A DNA stretch of 64,000 nucleotides from Bacteriovorax sp. BSW11_IV (GCF_000447755.1 NZ_AUNE01000025.1:42831-106830), one strand, 5' to 3'; positions 26,301 to 35,889 are shown, counted from the stretch's first letter. Translations and numbers: made by a program. The notes: a model not told the origin generated them from the letters alone.

Positions 26301-26470
26301 TTTTGCCGATGATGTTCTCATCTGGATTGGGGGCCGAAGTTCAAAAGCCACTTGCAACGGTAGTCGTTGGTGGAATTTTGTCAGCAACTATATTAACATT
26401 AATCGTGTTACCAAGTTTGTATAGGTTGTTTATTAAACATATGCAGCCAAAACTTGTTTTTAACGAATAA
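23327..26470 (+). CDS. czcA: HME-RND heavy-metal efflux pump (CzcA/CusA family)
   Basis: 1047 residues, full length, twelve helices with two large periplasmic loops. The proton-relay motif reads ALDFGIIVDGAVIVIEN with Asp401, Asp407 and Glu414, the D-D-E pattern of the CzcA-type (Zn/Co/Cd/Ni) branch. SIDAVPDITNTQVQINT near the N-terminus and YVMLHDRSKWP in loop 2 are family landmarks. Inner-membrane engine of the tripartite pump with the TolC protein and the short adaptor upstream. I infer divalent cations as substrates from the family motif. Last gene of the operon. Confidence 0.93.
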   Translation: MINKIIEFSVNNRMFVFLATLLLILFGFKSFQDLSIDAVPDITNTQVQINTQVKGLVPEEVERMVTFPIEYSMNGIPGVETIRSISRYGISQVTVIFKEGTDIYKARQLASEKLQNIELPIGVNPEMGPISTGLGEIFHYSIEAKNPARNEDERLMQLMELRSIQDWFIKPRLLTVKGVTEVNTIGGYEKQFFIQPNVAKMTEYGIHFDDIENAIEQTNVNVGGGYIQQTGEQLLVRGVGLLHDIKDIENVVVKRLSSYQIIKIKDIANVRYDKEIRTGAATVNGEESIVGTAFMLLGENSRTVAQRVSGKLEDIKKDLPEWVELKVLYDRSNMVNATLNTVEHNLLMGAGLVIVFLLLLVGNLRAAIITSLMIPVSLLITFILMRWQNVSGNLMSLGALDFGIIVDGAVIVIENCVHRLQKRGEQLGRELTRAEIKQLVIDSAIEIRSAAGFGELIVITVFIPLFALTGVEGKMFGPMATTFIMALGAALVLSFTLVPALAATFLSGKTKDKKPFLMAMAEKAFGPTLDMALKFKKAVLSIGVIAIVLGVVLFSRMGSEFIPQLDEGDFAIQFIRPANISTENSVMMQRLSEKVIKEFPQVKDVFARTGAAEVATDPMGVNISDSYVMLHDRSKWPKDDVNKHISSKKELMKEIKERLELTIPGQVLMLSQPVELRFNELLEGTRAAISAKVYGEDLDKLIEYSREIAEVIGEIEGAGEAESESKGKSPMLQYTPKFEELAELGVTARPVLDAISTAIGGREVGHVYDGVKRFPIVTRLSEQERQDVMLVRKLPVGISEGFTVPIEKVAKIDFVETFTAVSRENSQRRIAVLVNPETRDIESFVHKAQEAVAQKIKLPEGYFIEWGGTFKNLQSAKERLGILVPLALLIILAMLYAAFKNFAQVILIFACAPMALIGGVLSLNIMGMPFSISAGVGFIALSGISILNGVVLVTYFNRLIEDGKSADDVVREGAMTRLRPVLMTALTDIFGFLPMMFSSGLGAEVQKPLATVVVGGILSATILTLIVLPSLYRLFIKHMQPKLVFNE

Positions 26471-26519
26471 GAATTTACACAAAGGGGAGATTAGAAATAA
26501 TCTTCCCATTTTAGGTCAG

Positions 26520-27152
26520 ATGGAAAACTTTTTAAACGGCTTCTTTTTACAATCGAGTTTAATTCTAGGTCTTGGGGCCCAGAATATCTTTGTTCTTGAA
26601 TCGGGATTAAAGAAACAAAGGCATCATCTTGTCGCTACAGTTTGCTCCATTTGTGACGCTCTTCTTATTGCTGTTGGAGTCATTGGTGCTGCCACAATTT
26701 TTGTAAAATTTCCTTTGCTTAAAATTTCGTTCGGGATTTTTGGAATTATCTTCCTTGTTTACTACGGAGCAAGAAAACTCTATGAAGGAATTACATCTAA
26801 GAAAGAAAAATTGGATGGGAATTTCATCAAGGGAAAAATTTCTGCAAAGAAAGTAATTATGCTCTCTCTATGGTTTAGCTTACTAAATCCTCACGTATAT
26901 TTAGACACTGTTGTTCTTATAGGTGGCTATTCTGCAAAATATCCGGATATTAATGACAGAATGTTGTTTGGCCTTGGGGCCTCAACCTTTTCTATCCTTT
27001 GGTTTTTCGGATTGGCGGAATTCTCATCAGCTATGGGGAGATTCCTGAAAAATGAAAATTCTATGCGATATATTCAAGTTGCTTCAGGAATTATTTTATT
27101 ATTTCTATCGTATAAACTTTCTCTAGATGTTCTATACTGGTTTAAATTCTAA
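26520..27152 (+). CDS. ArgO/LysE-type basic amino-acid exporter
   Basis: 210 residues, six helices. The N-terminal motif GLGAQNIFVLESGLKKQRHH, then CSICDALLIAVGV, and LLNPHVYLDTVVLIG in helix 4 are those of ArgO/LysE, which export arginine or lysine. The ATG at 26520 is chosen; the frame is open further upstream but overlaps the RND gene. It is downstream of the metal pump by 50 bases but probably unrelated. The 3' end overlaps the convergent MFS gene by 21 bases. Confidence 0.9.
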   Translation: MENFLNGFFLQSSLILGLGAQNIFVLESGLKKQRHHLVATVCSICDALLIAVGVIGAATIFVKFPLLKISFGIFGIIFLVYYGARKLYEGITSKKEKLDGNFIKGKISAKKVIMLSLWFSLLNPHVYLDTVVLIGGYSAKYPDINDRMLFGLGASTFSILWFFGLAEFSSAMGRFLKNENSMRYIQVASGIILLFLSYKLSLDVLYWFKF

Positions 27153-28319
27153 ATTTGCACGAATTTTTCGTCCTCTCCTGAAAATGAGAGCGGCGAAGGC
27201 ACAAAGAATAAGCCCACCAATTGAGACCGCTGGCCACTTACCCCAACTCCAAAGCAGCGTCCCTGCATATGAACCTAAACTTCCCCCAGTAAAATAAGAG
27301 AATATATATATTGTATTAAGGCGACTGCGCGCATTTGGATTAAGTTCAAAAATTCTTGATTGATTTGATATATGAGCAACCTGAATTCCTAAATCAAGTA
27401 TCAGCACACCAAAGACGATACCTATTGCATGTACTGAGGATACTGCTAATAGTGCAAAGGCCAGCATTGAACAATAAAGACCGAGCCTAATCGTTGCAGC
27501 TGTTCCTTTTTTATCTGCATACTTTCCTGCAAGTGGTGCTGCCAATGCCCCAATCATTCCAAGAGCACCAAAAAGACCAATCGTCTGCGGCGAATAGTGA
27601 AAGGGCGCACCTTCGAGGAGAAATGTTAAAGTCGTCCAAAAAGCTGAGAAAGACGCAAAGAGTATTCCTCCCATTAATGAGGCCTCTCGAGCAATTGGGA
27701 GGTCTCTAATAAGCTCACCAAGGGATAATAAAAGACCTTTATAACTACCTTGAAAATGTGGCCCTGAATACGGAAGTACAATTTGAGTTACAAATGCTAA
27801 AACTATATTGATTGAACCGGCAATGAGAAATACACCAGACCAACCCATATACTGCCCAATAAATCCTGCTAGTGTTCTGGCCATTAATGAGCCCAGAAGA
27901 ATTCCAGAGAGGACTATTCCTGTCACTTTTCCTCTTTCTTCTGGTTTTGCTAGATTGGCAGCGAATGGAATTATGACTGATGCTGAGACATTAAAAAAAC
28001 CCATGGCCATGCTCAAGATGTTTAAGACTAAGAGAGTGGGGCTGTAAGAAATTCCAATACACAAGAGTCCTGAAACAATCATACTGGCCTGAAGAAGCTT
28101 TCTTCTTTCAACCATGTCACCAAGTGGAACTAAAAAGACAATTCCAAATGCATAGCCAATTAATGTTAATGTTGGCACGAGTCCAATTTCAGCATCACTG
28201 ACATTGAAGTGTCTCGCAAGAACTCCAAGGAGGGGTTGATTATAGTAAACATTACCAACTACTAAAGTACAGGTAATGGCCATGAAGAATATTTGAAATT
28301 TTGTTAAGCCTTTTTCCAT
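27132..28319 (-). CDS. MFS transporter
   Basis: 395 residues, twelve helices. The inter-helix motif A is PLGDMVERRKLLQ and motif C-like GIVLSGILLGSLMARTLAGF follows helix 4. The NVYYNQPLLGVLARHF start is typical of the YgaY-like branch. Cytoplasmic membrane drug or metabolite efflux by proton antiport is likely; substrate unknown. The 3' end overlaps the ArgO-like gene. Confidence 0.92.
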   Translation of the reverse strand: MEKGLTKFQIFFMAITCTLVVGNVYYNQPLLGVLARHFNVSDAEIGLVPTLTLIGYAFGIVFLVPLGDMVERRKLLQASMIVSGLLCIGISYSPTLLVLNILSMAMGFFNVSASVIIPFAANLAKPEERGKVTGIVLSGILLGSLMARTLAGFIGQYMGWSGVFLIAGSINIVLAFVTQIVLPYSGPHFQGSYKGLLLSLGELIRDLPIAREASLMGGILFASFSAFWTTLTFLLEGAPFHYSPQTIGLFGALGMIGALAAPLAGKYADKKGTAATIRLGLYCSMLAFALLAVSSVHAIGIVFGVLILDLGIQVAHISNQSRIFELNPNARSRLNTIYIFSYFTGGSLGSYAGTLLWSWGKWPAVSIGGLILCAFAALIFRRGRKIRANLEFKPV

Positions 28320-28436
28320 AATATTGCCAATTTAATGTTGGATGGATTCAAAAGCAAGACAGAATAGCTCAGGGTTTTTTATTGGTGATTGTACATACTT
28401 AATAAATAAGATTATCTGGGTTATTTGTTTATGAAA

Positions 28437-30947
28437 TTATTTTCTTAAGATGCGAATCGGATCACTTTTTTCTGGCTCCTGCGGCCAATAGTGTTTTGGG
28501 TATCTGGATTTAAGTTCTTTTCTTACTTGTTCCCAAGAAGATGACCAGAATCTAGGGAGGTCTCTTACTATTTGGGCCACTCGCTCAGCAGGGGAGAGAA
28601 GTTTTATTGTTAAAGGTAGCGTATCATTTAGGATATGAGGGTGTTTCGTCACTGAGTATAGGTCTTGGATTCTCGCTTCTATATAGGGAGTATCTTCGTC
28701 ATATTTTACATTAAATGTTTTTTGATTATTTAATGTGATTTTATCAGGAGTTAAATTCTCTAAGGTATAGAGGTCAGTCGCAGACAATTGCTCTTCGATC
28801 AAAATGCGCAGATCATTTTCAAGAAGAATCTTGTAAGAGCTTTTTTCATCAATGATGGAGTCAATGAACAACTCGAGCATATCATCGGCCAGTAAAGGGC
28901 AGTTGTGTTCGATATTGGCATTATTAAGTAATGAAACTTTGCGATTATAGATTTCAAGTTCTGAAATATCTTTGAATGGCCAAGGCCAATTCTCTTTTAT
29001 GATTTGAGCAAGCTCTTCTCCGATTGGAATTAACGGAGGCATTGTCGTTGATGAAATATTGATTTTCCCATATTTAAGATGGGAAGTAATTGTCAGAGTA
29101 CCTTTCTTTTCGTTAAAGACTGTTTCTTTTTCGTTTGTTAGTAATGAAGAATCCAATTCTTTTATATGAGTTTCTAAAACTTTTGAGGCATAAAGGATTC
29201 TTGTTCCTATTGCGGCATTGGCCTTAGGGTCTTCAAGTGCATCTAAGACAATGATGTATTCTGGTAGTGTTACACTTGTGCAACTTTGTCTCGTAGGTCT
29301 TCCTCCACGTCCTTGACAGAAATTGTATTGATTTCCTTTTCCTTTTTTGGCGATTCTATCTGGAAAACCTTTCAAGATGTAAGGGATTATTGTTAGATAG
29401 TCTGTCTTGTTTTTGGGAAGCGATGTGCTCATCTTAAAACGGCTACAAAGAGAGGTGTAGAGTTCAATAATTCGTTGTTCTTTTTTTCTGTCAATATAAT
29501 GGAATGGATAGTCGGCAAGTTTTTGATCTTTCCAGAAGCTTGCTTTGATCAAATCTAGTTGAATCGAAAGGTCACAAACATCATCATCATTTTCATTGAA
29601 TTCGACATTATTTTTGAGAAGCATTCCTTCTGAGATTATACAAACAGTAAGGATAATGTTTTTAAGTTGCTCTTCTGTTTCATTTCTTGCGTGGTAAACA
29701 ATTGCGCTAAGTCTTGGGTGAAGAGAGAGGTCAGAAGAAAAGTGTCCAAGATCTGTTAGACGATACTTTTTAATGGCATTTAGTAGCTCCAGCGTTTGTA
29801 TCGCTTTATTTACATTGTTTTCATCTGGGAATTCAAACCAAGAGAGCTCTTCTAGAGAAGATATGCCAATTTTAAATAGATCGAGAATGAAGTGCGAGAG
29901 TTCAACTCTTTTTATTTCTGCTGGTGTAAAAGCAGGGCGAAGATTGAAATCGGTTTCAGAATAAAGCCTGTAAACGATACCTTTTTGAATTCGACCGGCC
30001 CTTCCTGCTCTTTGTGTGGCACTCGCTTTAGAAATTTTTTCTAAAAGCAGTAAAGGCATTCCACTCCAAGGTGCAAAGCTTGCTCTACGTTCAAGGCCGA
30101 TGTCAATAACACCAGTTATATTTGGAATTGTAAGAGATGTTTCAGCAATATTTGTTGCAAGAATTATTTTCTTATCGTCACCATTAAAGGCCAAATCTTG
30201 CTCTTTCTTAGATAAAGATGAATGTAGGGGGACAATGTTGATGTTGGGATCAATAACATCTTTTAATTCTCTTTCAAGTTTCCTTATTTGTGTCATCCCT
30301 GGCAAAAAGACAAGAATATTGTGCGAGCATCTCTTATCTTTTAACATATTTTCGATGGCCATTAAAGGGTCAGCTGTATGGTATTCAATATCGATAGGAA
30401 ATGTTCTTCCTGGCACATCAAACACAATAGAATCATCTAGAAAATTTTCTAATTCATGAGTGTCGAGTGTTGCAGACATAATTACCAGTTTTAAATCTGG
30501 CCTAGTCGTCTGTTGTAGCCTGCGAATTAATGTTAAGGCCAAATCAGTATGAATATTTCTTTCATGAAATTCATCGAGGATAATTGTAGAATATTCGCTC
30601 AATGTTTCATCACTTTTTAGATAACTTAAAAAGAGACCTTCTGTAATAAATAAAAGTTTTGTGCAAGAATTGAGTTTCTTATCAAAACGAATGTGGTGAC
30701 CAACTGTTTGGCCCACTTGTTCCTCAAATATTTCGGCACATCTTTGAGCTGATAATTTTGCTGCAAGTCTTCGAGGCTCTAATACAAGGACTTTCGCTTT
30801 TGATTCTAGGCACAGATAAGGTGGAAGTCTTGTTGTCTTTCCTGCACCTGTTTGAGCTTTGATTATGAGACAATTGGATTTCTCTAACGCTTTTGCGATA
30901 TCTTCTAATTTTGCATCAATGGGGTAGACTGAAGGATTTAATTGCAC
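28437..30947 (-). CDS. hrpB: ATP-dependent RNA helicase HrpB
   Basis: 836 residues. Domains in order: helicase core with Walker A QTGAGKTTRLPPYL (about 31-44), DEFH box (ILDEFHERN), SAT motif (MSATLDTHEL), a C-terminal helicase lobe ending ATQRAGRAGR (QRxGRxGR, motif VI), then the ratchet region and the HrpB C-terminal domain (LPRFWSSSWEQVRKELKSRYPKHYWP at the end). DEFH in place of DEAH is normal in HrpB. Cytosolic; the cellular role of HrpB is poorly known. Not in an obvious operon. Confidence 0.97.
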   Translation of the reverse strand: MQLNPSVYPIDAKLEDIAKALEKSNCLIIKAQTGAGKTTRLPPYLCLESKAKVLVLEPRRLAAKLSAQRCAEIFEEQVGQTVGHHIRFDKKLNSCTKLLFITEGLFLSYLKSDETLSEYSTIILDEFHERNIHTDLALTLIRRLQQTTRPDLKLVIMSATLDTHELENFLDDSIVFDVPGRTFPIDIEYHTADPLMAIENMLKDKRCSHNILVFLPGMTQIRKLERELKDVIDPNINIVPLHSSLSKKEQDLAFNGDDKKIILATNIAETSLTIPNITGVIDIGLERRASFAPWSGMPLLLLEKISKASATQRAGRAGRIQKGIVYRLYSETDFNLRPAFTPAEIKRVELSHFILDLFKIGISSLEELSWFEFPDENNVNKAIQTLELLNAIKKYRLTDLGHFSSDLSLHPRLSAIVYHARNETEEQLKNIILTVCIISEGMLLKNNVEFNENDDDVCDLSIQLDLIKASFWKDQKLADYPFHYIDRKKEQRIIELYTSLCSRFKMSTSLPKNKTDYLTIIPYILKGFPDRIAKKGKGNQYNFCQGRGGRPTRQSCTSVTLPEYIIVLDALEDPKANAAIGTRILYASKVLETHIKELDSSLLTNEKETVFNEKKGTLTITSHLKYGKINISSTTMPPLIPIGEELAQIIKENWPWPFKDISELEIYNRKVSLLNNANIEHNCPLLADDMLELFIDSIIDEKSSYKILLENDLRILIEEQLSATDLYTLENLTPDKITLNNQKTFNVKYDEDTPYIEARIQDLYSVTKHPHILNDTLPLTIKLLSPAERVAQIVRDLPRFWSSSWEQVRKELKSRYPKHYWPQEPEKSDPIRILRK

Positions 30948-30991
30948 TTTGAAATATTAACAGCATGGATAAACTATTCAAAGTGCTTTGC

Positions 30992-32380
30992 TTAAATTTT
31001 TAAAAGCTCTTTCATTTCTTTATAGGCCAGACCAGAGAAGTTCTGGCTCCACTCGTCTAAGAAGGGTTCATTGTCACTTGCTACTAATGCACATCTCATC
31101 ATAAATTCACCCTGATCCACAGGACTACCTGATTTCTTACAATACTTGGCCCTCCAGTGATTGTGAACTTGGTAATAGAGATCGGATGTGACCCTTTGAA
31201 TAAAGGCATTCTTCCAATTTTGAACATCTTTGAGTGAAAGATTTTTTGGTCTTAAACCTTTCAGTGAACTAGATTCATTGTGTTCATAATCGCTATATGT
31301 TTCGTAAAAGTTATGACTGACTATAACTTTTTTTCCATCAATTGTTATTTCAGTCTGACCTGTAAGTCTTAGGTTCTGATCGACCTGTCTTACTTTAAAT
31401 GTATAAGACTTGCTTACATCGCGATATTTTTTAACTTTCTTATCTCTAAATTTTGGAACAGTTCGTGTCTTTTTAGCTGTAATCATTTGGCAAGGGTTAT
31501 ATGTATTCAAATAATTGCATTTCATTTCTTTTGCATAATAAACTTCATTCACCCAATATGTTTCTCTCTCTGTCGTCCAGTATGATTCTTGATCTGTGTA
31601 GTTGGTCGTCTTTGATGGATTGCTACTTTTTTCATTGTAGCTAAAATGCAATTTTGTTTTACTACTGATTCCTTGTTTTCCATTAGAATTATAGAGTCTA
31701 GAAGAAGCGATGTAATTTGCACCGGGAACTTTTATATTGTCGATGATATAGCTTGCACCATCAAATTTATAAAGTTCCTCATCCGTACTTATGACGATGT
31801 TGTGACCTTCGCCAAAATACTCACAATATTTACTCGTAAAGATATTATAAAATTTTTGATCTATAATGATTTGGGTACATTTTTCTTTTCCCTTTGCAAT
31901 TATCTCATTCTCATAAACTTGATAACCATCAATTGGCCCCAGCACATCCCTGAAAGAAGTTAGTGTCTTATGCGTCTTTAGAACAAATCCCTTTTCAAGA
32001 TCGCTTGCGAGATATCCTTTTAGATTAAGAAGTAGTTTTTCAAGTTCTGTTTTTCTAAATTCAGAGCCATTGATATCTGTGTTAAGATTCCACTCTCTCA
32101 TATTCTTATCAAGTTCTCTAATTTTCTGTAGGGCCGTCATGGGATCACCTGCAAGTCGTGAATCTCGAACTTTTAGTAGTTCGACTTCATAAATTTTATC
32201 CTGACTCCTCTTGAGACCAATATTCAGATCAGCATTTGCTGGATTTACTTTGAGACCAAGTTGAAACTCCTCCATGGCCTTGTGATACATTCCACTATCA
32301 TAATATTTACGACCATTATCCAGATAATCTCTTTTTGTAGCACAGGCAAAAAGTAGAAAGACGAAAATCAAATTTTTCAT
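30992..32380 (-). CDS. TPR lipoprotein of unknown function
   Basis: 462 residues. The signal ends in lipobox LFAC (Cys13). A TPR unit follows immediately: NGRKYYDSGMYHKAMEEFQLGLKVNPANADL, with a second at about residues 60-95. The remaining 350 residues are unassigned, lysine- and tyrosine-rich and probably beta-rich, with several Cys. Likely anchored in the outer membrane or facing the periplasm. The TPR suggests protein-protein contacts. No neighbours hint at the function. Confidence 0.65.
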   Translation of the reverse strand: MKNLIFVFLLFACATKRDYLDNGRKYYDSGMYHKAMEEFQLGLKVNPANADLNIGLKRSQDKIYEVELLKVRDSRLAGDPMTALQKIRELDKNMREWNLNTDINGSEFRKTELEKLLLNLKGYLASDLEKGFVLKTHKTLTSFRDVLGPIDGYQVYENEIIAKGKEKCTQIIIDQKFYNIFTSKYCEYFGEGHNIVISTDEELYKFDGASYIIDNIKVPGANYIASSRLYNSNGKQGISSKTKLHFSYNEKSSNPSKTTNYTDQESYWTTERETYWVNEVYYAKEMKCNYLNTYNPCQMITAKKTRTVPKFRDKKVKKYRDVSKSYTFKVRQVDQNLRLTGQTEITIDGKKVIVSHNFYETYSDYEHNESSSLKGLRPKNLSLKDVQNWKNAFIQRVTSDLYYQVHNHWRAKYCKKSGSPVDQGEFMMRCALVASDNEPFLDEWSQNFSGLAYKEMKELLKI

Positions 32381-32505
32381 GGTCTAATCCTTTAAAATCA
32401 TTGTTCTATAAGGATAGGACAAGTCCAAATTTGATGAAAGAATCTTTTAAAATCTTAATATTTAATTAACTAATGGGCCGAAATTATGCGGATGAACACA
32501 CCTCA

Positions 32506-33741
32506 TTATTTGATGAGGCGTGCACCTCTTTGCTCAGTGATATAGCTATATAGCCAATCAAAGAAGATAAAAACGCGATTTCGAAACAAGACAAGAAATA
32601 GAAGGTGAATGAGGCACCATGAAAGCCAAGCAAAGAATCCGGCCATTTTAAAATGTCCCACTTGCATAACGGCCTTACTCTTACCAATTGTTGCCATTGT
32701 TCCTTTGTCTAGATACTTGAAATTGTCTCGTTTTCCTTTGGGAGTATTGTTTTTGATAAGTCTTGCAACATACTTACCTTGTTGTGCCGCCACCGGTGCA
32801 AGTCCAGGCAGAAAAGTGTTTCCATTTTGAAAAGCAGAGGCATCTCCGATTACAAAAATATTACTATGACCTTTGATGCTACAGTCTTTCTCAACTATAG
32901 CTCGTCCCATTTTATCAAGTTCACAATTAAGTTCTTTAAGAATCGGATTGGCCTTATTACCCGCGGCCCAAACAACATTGCGTGCCGGTATGAAATTATC
33001 GCCAATGGTTACTCCTTCTTCACTTATATCTTTTACAAAAGATTTAAGGAGAACCGTAACCCCAATTTTTTCCAGATCTTTCTTTGTTCTCTCTGAAAGT
33101 TTTGGATGAAAGGCACTGAGGACTCGATCGCCACCTTCAACTAAGTAAACCTTTGATCTTCTTGGATCAATATTTGAAAAATTTTTAGTTAGAGTTTTTG
33201 TGGCAATTTCTGCAATTGCGCCGGCCATCTCTACACCAGTTGGACCGGCCCCAACGATAACAAATGTCGTAAGTGCATCGATTTTACTTTGATCTGTTTC
33301 AAGCTCACTTAATTCATAACTCTTTAGAATATTCTCTCTGATTTTTAAGGCATCAGATAAGCTTTTTAATCCTGGAGCAAGTGATTCCCATTGATCGTTA
33401 CCAAAATAACTATGGCGAGCGCCTGTAGCGATAATCAAATTATTAAATTCAAATTTATGCTCTGAAGATGTTTCTATAGTTGAAGTCTCTTTATTTATTT
33501 TTTGGACTTCATCCATAATGACGCTCACAGAGGGGTACTTCTTGAGTATTTCTCTGATTGGTGTTGCAATGTCTGCAGGTGATAGACCAGCGGTCGCAAC
33601 TTGGTAAAGTAAAGGCTGAAAGAGATGATGATTGCTCTTGTCAATAATAAGGACTTCTTTCTTTTTTTGACCGAGCTTAATGGCAGCGTTTAGACCACCA
33701 AAACCACCACCAATAATGATAGTGTCAAATTTCTTTTTCAT
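32506..33741 (-). CDS. ndh: Type II NADH dehydrogenase
   Basis: 411 residues. FAD-binding GGGFGGLNAAIKLG is at the N-terminus, the NAD-binding VIVGAGPTGVEMAGAIAE is at about 163-181, and the second FAD motif VIGDASAF is at about 299-306; PLLYQVATAGLSP and GLAPVAAQQGKYVA (quinone and flavin region) are conserved. A C-terminal hydrophobic stretch (WLSWCLIHLLFLVLFRNRVFIFF) anchors it in the membrane. Electrons pass from NADH to quinone without pumping protons. Monocistronic. Confidence 0.96.
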   Translation of the reverse strand: MKKKFDTIIIGGGFGGLNAAIKLGQKKKEVLIIDKSNHHLFQPLLYQVATAGLSPADIATPIREILKKYPSVSVIMDEVQKINKETSTIETSSEHKFEFNNLIIATGARHSYFGNDQWESLAPGLKSLSDALKIRENILKSYELSELETDQSKIDALTTFVIVGAGPTGVEMAGAIAEIATKTLTKNFSNIDPRRSKVYLVEGGDRVLSAFHPKLSERTKKDLEKIGVTVLLKSFVKDISEEGVTIGDNFIPARNVVWAAGNKANPILKELNCELDKMGRAIVEKDCSIKGHSNIFVIGDASAFQNGNTFLPGLAPVAAQQGKYVARLIKNNTPKGKRDNFKYLDKGTMATIGKSKAVMQVGHFKMAGFFAWLSWCLIHLLFLVLFRNRVFIFFDWLYSYITEQRGARLIK

Positions 33742-33870
33742 AGTGCATCCTTGTCGCTATTTTAGTCTTGATGGAATTTGGAGTCTAGAAATTAATAAAA
33801 GAAATTTCTTGTTATTGGACGGAGCTTACGAAGTCGGTTAAGATGCAGGGAAATATTGTTTAGGTTTTTT

Positions 33871-35298
33871 ATGATTAATTTTACAAATAGCTACAATCAA
33901 CTCCCAAATGAATTTTATTCTAATGAAACACCAAGTGCAGCAGTTAAGCCTCATCTAATTGCTTTTAACGATAAGCTTGCGAATGAACTTGGTTTAGATT
34001 GTTCATCCATCGATAATGAAAAGCTGGCCTTCGTTTTTTCAGGTAAAGAATTATTAGAAAAGGGAAGCTATATTTCGATGGCCTATGCGGGTCACCAATT
34101 TGGACATTTTGTACCGAGTCTCGGGGATGGAAGGGCCATCTTAATGGGGGAAGTCACTGACCGTGAAGGTCTGTTATACGACATCCACTTAAAGGGAGCA
34201 GGACGTACTCATTTTTCACGCCGTGGAGATGGAAGATCATCTTTAGGTCCAGTTCTTCGAGAGTATATTGTAAGTGAGGCCATGTATCACTTGGGCGTGC
34301 CGACAACAAGGGCCCTTGCCGCTGTATTAACAGGTGATGATGTATTCAGAGAGGATATTTTTCCAGGGGGAGTATTTACTCGTGTGGCCCGTGGCCATAT
34401 TAGAGTGGGAACTTTCGAATATTTTTTCTCAAGAGAAGAACATCACAATGTCAAAACACTTAGTGATTATGCCATTGCTCGCTTTGATAAAGATTTAATC
34501 GATCACGAGGATAAATATAATCAGTTCTTCGACAGAATTGTAACAAGAAAATTGAGTTTAGTCGCAAAGTGGATGGGACTAGGTTTTATCCATGGAGTTA
34601 TGAATACAGATAATACTTCAATTAGTGGTGAAACGATTGATTATGGTCCTTGTGCTTTTATGGACAAATTCTCTTTTGATAAGGTCTTTAGTTCAATTGA
34701 TCGCCATGGTCGTTATCGTTATGCGAATCAAGGTAATATCGCTCTTTGGAATCTTTCTGTTTTGGCCAATACTCTTTTTCCTCTTTTAAAAAGAGATGAG
34801 GAGAATGATGAAGAAGTTGTCCAACGATTACAACAAAAATTTAAAGAGTACTCTGCTTATTATGAGGCACAGTGGCTGAAAGTGATGGGCAATAAAATTG
34901 GAATCTTTGATCCGCATCCAAGTGATAGTGAGTTGATTAATGATTTTCTTCTCACAATGGAAAATCATGGTCTTGACTTCACAAACACATTTAGAAGTTT
35001 GCATAACTTTGATTTTGTCGACGAAGAAATATCTTCGCGTTGGCATCAAAGATTAAAAGAACAAGGAAAAGGTTTTGACGAAGTAAGAGAATTAATGGAT
35101 TCAGTGAATCCTTTTATCATACCTAGAAATCATCAAATTGAAAAAGCAATCAATGATGCAATTGATGGTAACTTTGAACACTTTCATTTTCTTAGAAATG
35201 CTTTTGGTAATCCTTACAAAGAAGAGAGTGACTTATTATCTCTTACTGTAGAGCCCCTCGCTGGCGAAGTCGTGACAAAAACTTTTTGTGGAACCTAA
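33871..35298 (+). CDS. selO: Protein adenylyltransferase SelO (YdiU)
   Basis: 475 residues. SelO has a protein-kinase-like fold that uses flipped ATP to AMPylate targets and protect against oxidative stress. Family blocks are AYAGHQFGHFVPSLGDGRAILMGE, DIHLKGAGRTHFSRRGDGRSSLGPVLREYI and GFIHGVMNTDNTSISGETIDYGPCAFMD, where the H-G-V-M-N-T-D-N motif provides the catalytic and metal residues. The protein ends TKTFCGT; the C-terminal Cys corresponds to selenocysteine in eukaryotic SelO. ATG 33871 is preferred, with TAGG seven bases upstream, over the in-frame TTG at 33856. Confidence 0.96.
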   Translation: MINFTNSYNQLPNEFYSNETPSAAVKPHLIAFNDKLANELGLDCSSIDNEKLAFVFSGKELLEKGSYISMAYAGHQFGHFVPSLGDGRAILMGEVTDREGLLYDIHLKGAGRTHFSRRGDGRSSLGPVLREYIVSEAMYHLGVPTTRALAAVLTGDDVFREDIFPGGVFTRVARGHIRVGTFEYFFSREEHHNVKTLSDYAIARFDKDLIDHEDKYNQFFDRIVTRKLSLVAKWMGLGFIHGVMNTDNTSISGETIDYGPCAFMDKFSFDKVFSSIDRHGRYRYANQGNIALWNLSVLANTLFPLLKRDEENDEEVVQRLQQKFKEYSAYYEAQWLKVMGNKIGIFDPHPSDSELINDFLLTMENHGLDFTNTFRSLHNFDFVDEEISSRWHQRLKEQGKGFDEVRELMDSVNPFIIPRNHQIEKAINDAIDGNFEHFHFLRNAFGNPYKEESDLLSLTVEPLAGEVVTKTFCGT

Positions 35299-35320
35299 TT
35301 TTTAAAATAAGGAATTTTTT

Positions 35321-35665
35321 ATGGATAACTTAGAACTTAAAATTGAAGACCTCGTTATTGGCGAAGGCAAGGAAACTGTAAGAGGTGCTCTTCTTATTGT
35401 TAACTATGATGGGCGTTTAGAAGATGGGACAAAATTCGATTCATCTTATGATAAAGGACGTCCATTTCAATTTGTATTTGGTACTGGCAGAGTCATAAAA
35501 GGCTGGGATCAAGGTCTTGTGGGGATGAAAGTTGGTGGCAAGAGAAAATTATTTGTTCCTAGCCATTTAGGTTATGGAGAGAGACAGATTGGCAATATCA
35601 TTCCTCCTAATTCAAACTTATGTTTTGAGGTTGAATTATTGGATGTATTAACTCGTGATGATTAA
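35321..35665 (+). CDS. FKBP-type peptidyl-prolyl isomerase
   Basis: 114 residues, a single FKBP domain without signal peptide. Active-site features: NYDGRLEDGTKFDSSYDKGRPFQF, VIKGWDQGLVGMKVGGKRKLFVPSHLGYGER and IIPPNSNLCFEVELLDV. Catalyses cis-trans isomerisation of prolyl bonds and acts in protein folding. It lies 22 bases after selO, so they may be co-transcribed. The stop shares 4 bases with a convergent small gene. Confidence 0.96.
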   Translation: MDNLELKIEDLVIGEGKETVRGALLIVNYDGRLEDGTKFDSSYDKGRPFQFVFGTGRVIKGWDQGLVGMKVGGKRKLFVPSHLGYGERQIGNIIPPNSNLCFEVELLDVLTRDD

Positions 35666-35889
35666 ATTTGTGCACCCGGAATAAACTGGGTCACAACCTT
35701 TATTAGAATCAAACGGATTGGCTCAATATTAAGTAAGCTCATTGTTGTGACGATACAAAGGGCATTTATAATTCTAATCTTCTTCTCATTTTTAATTCTT
35801 AGAACATACTTTGAAAACAGTATGCTTAAGGCCCCGAGAATTAGTCCTACAATTGCACCAATGGTTAATGAAATTAGAAATTGACTCAT
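35662..35889 (-). CDS. Small two-helix membrane protein
   Basis: 75 residues. Two hydrophobic helices (LISLTIGAIVGLILGALSILFS and a second around NALCIVTTMSLLNIEPIRLILIKVV) joined by a basic loop (YVLRIKNEKKIR). The gene shares its stop with FKBP in a 4-base overlap. Function unknown. Gly spacing in the first helix (GAIVGLILGA) resembles glycine-zipper packing. Moderately supported as a real gene by the intact frame and its position. Confidence 0.5.
   Translation of the reverse strand: MSQFLISLTIGAIVGLILGALSILFSKYVLRIKNEKKIRIINALCIVTTMSLLNIEPIRLILIKVVTQFIPGAQI

Noticed and set aside
30016..30459. 147-codon open frame on the plus strand inside hrpB
   Set aside because: Antisense shadow; the hrpB frame is full of conserved motifs.
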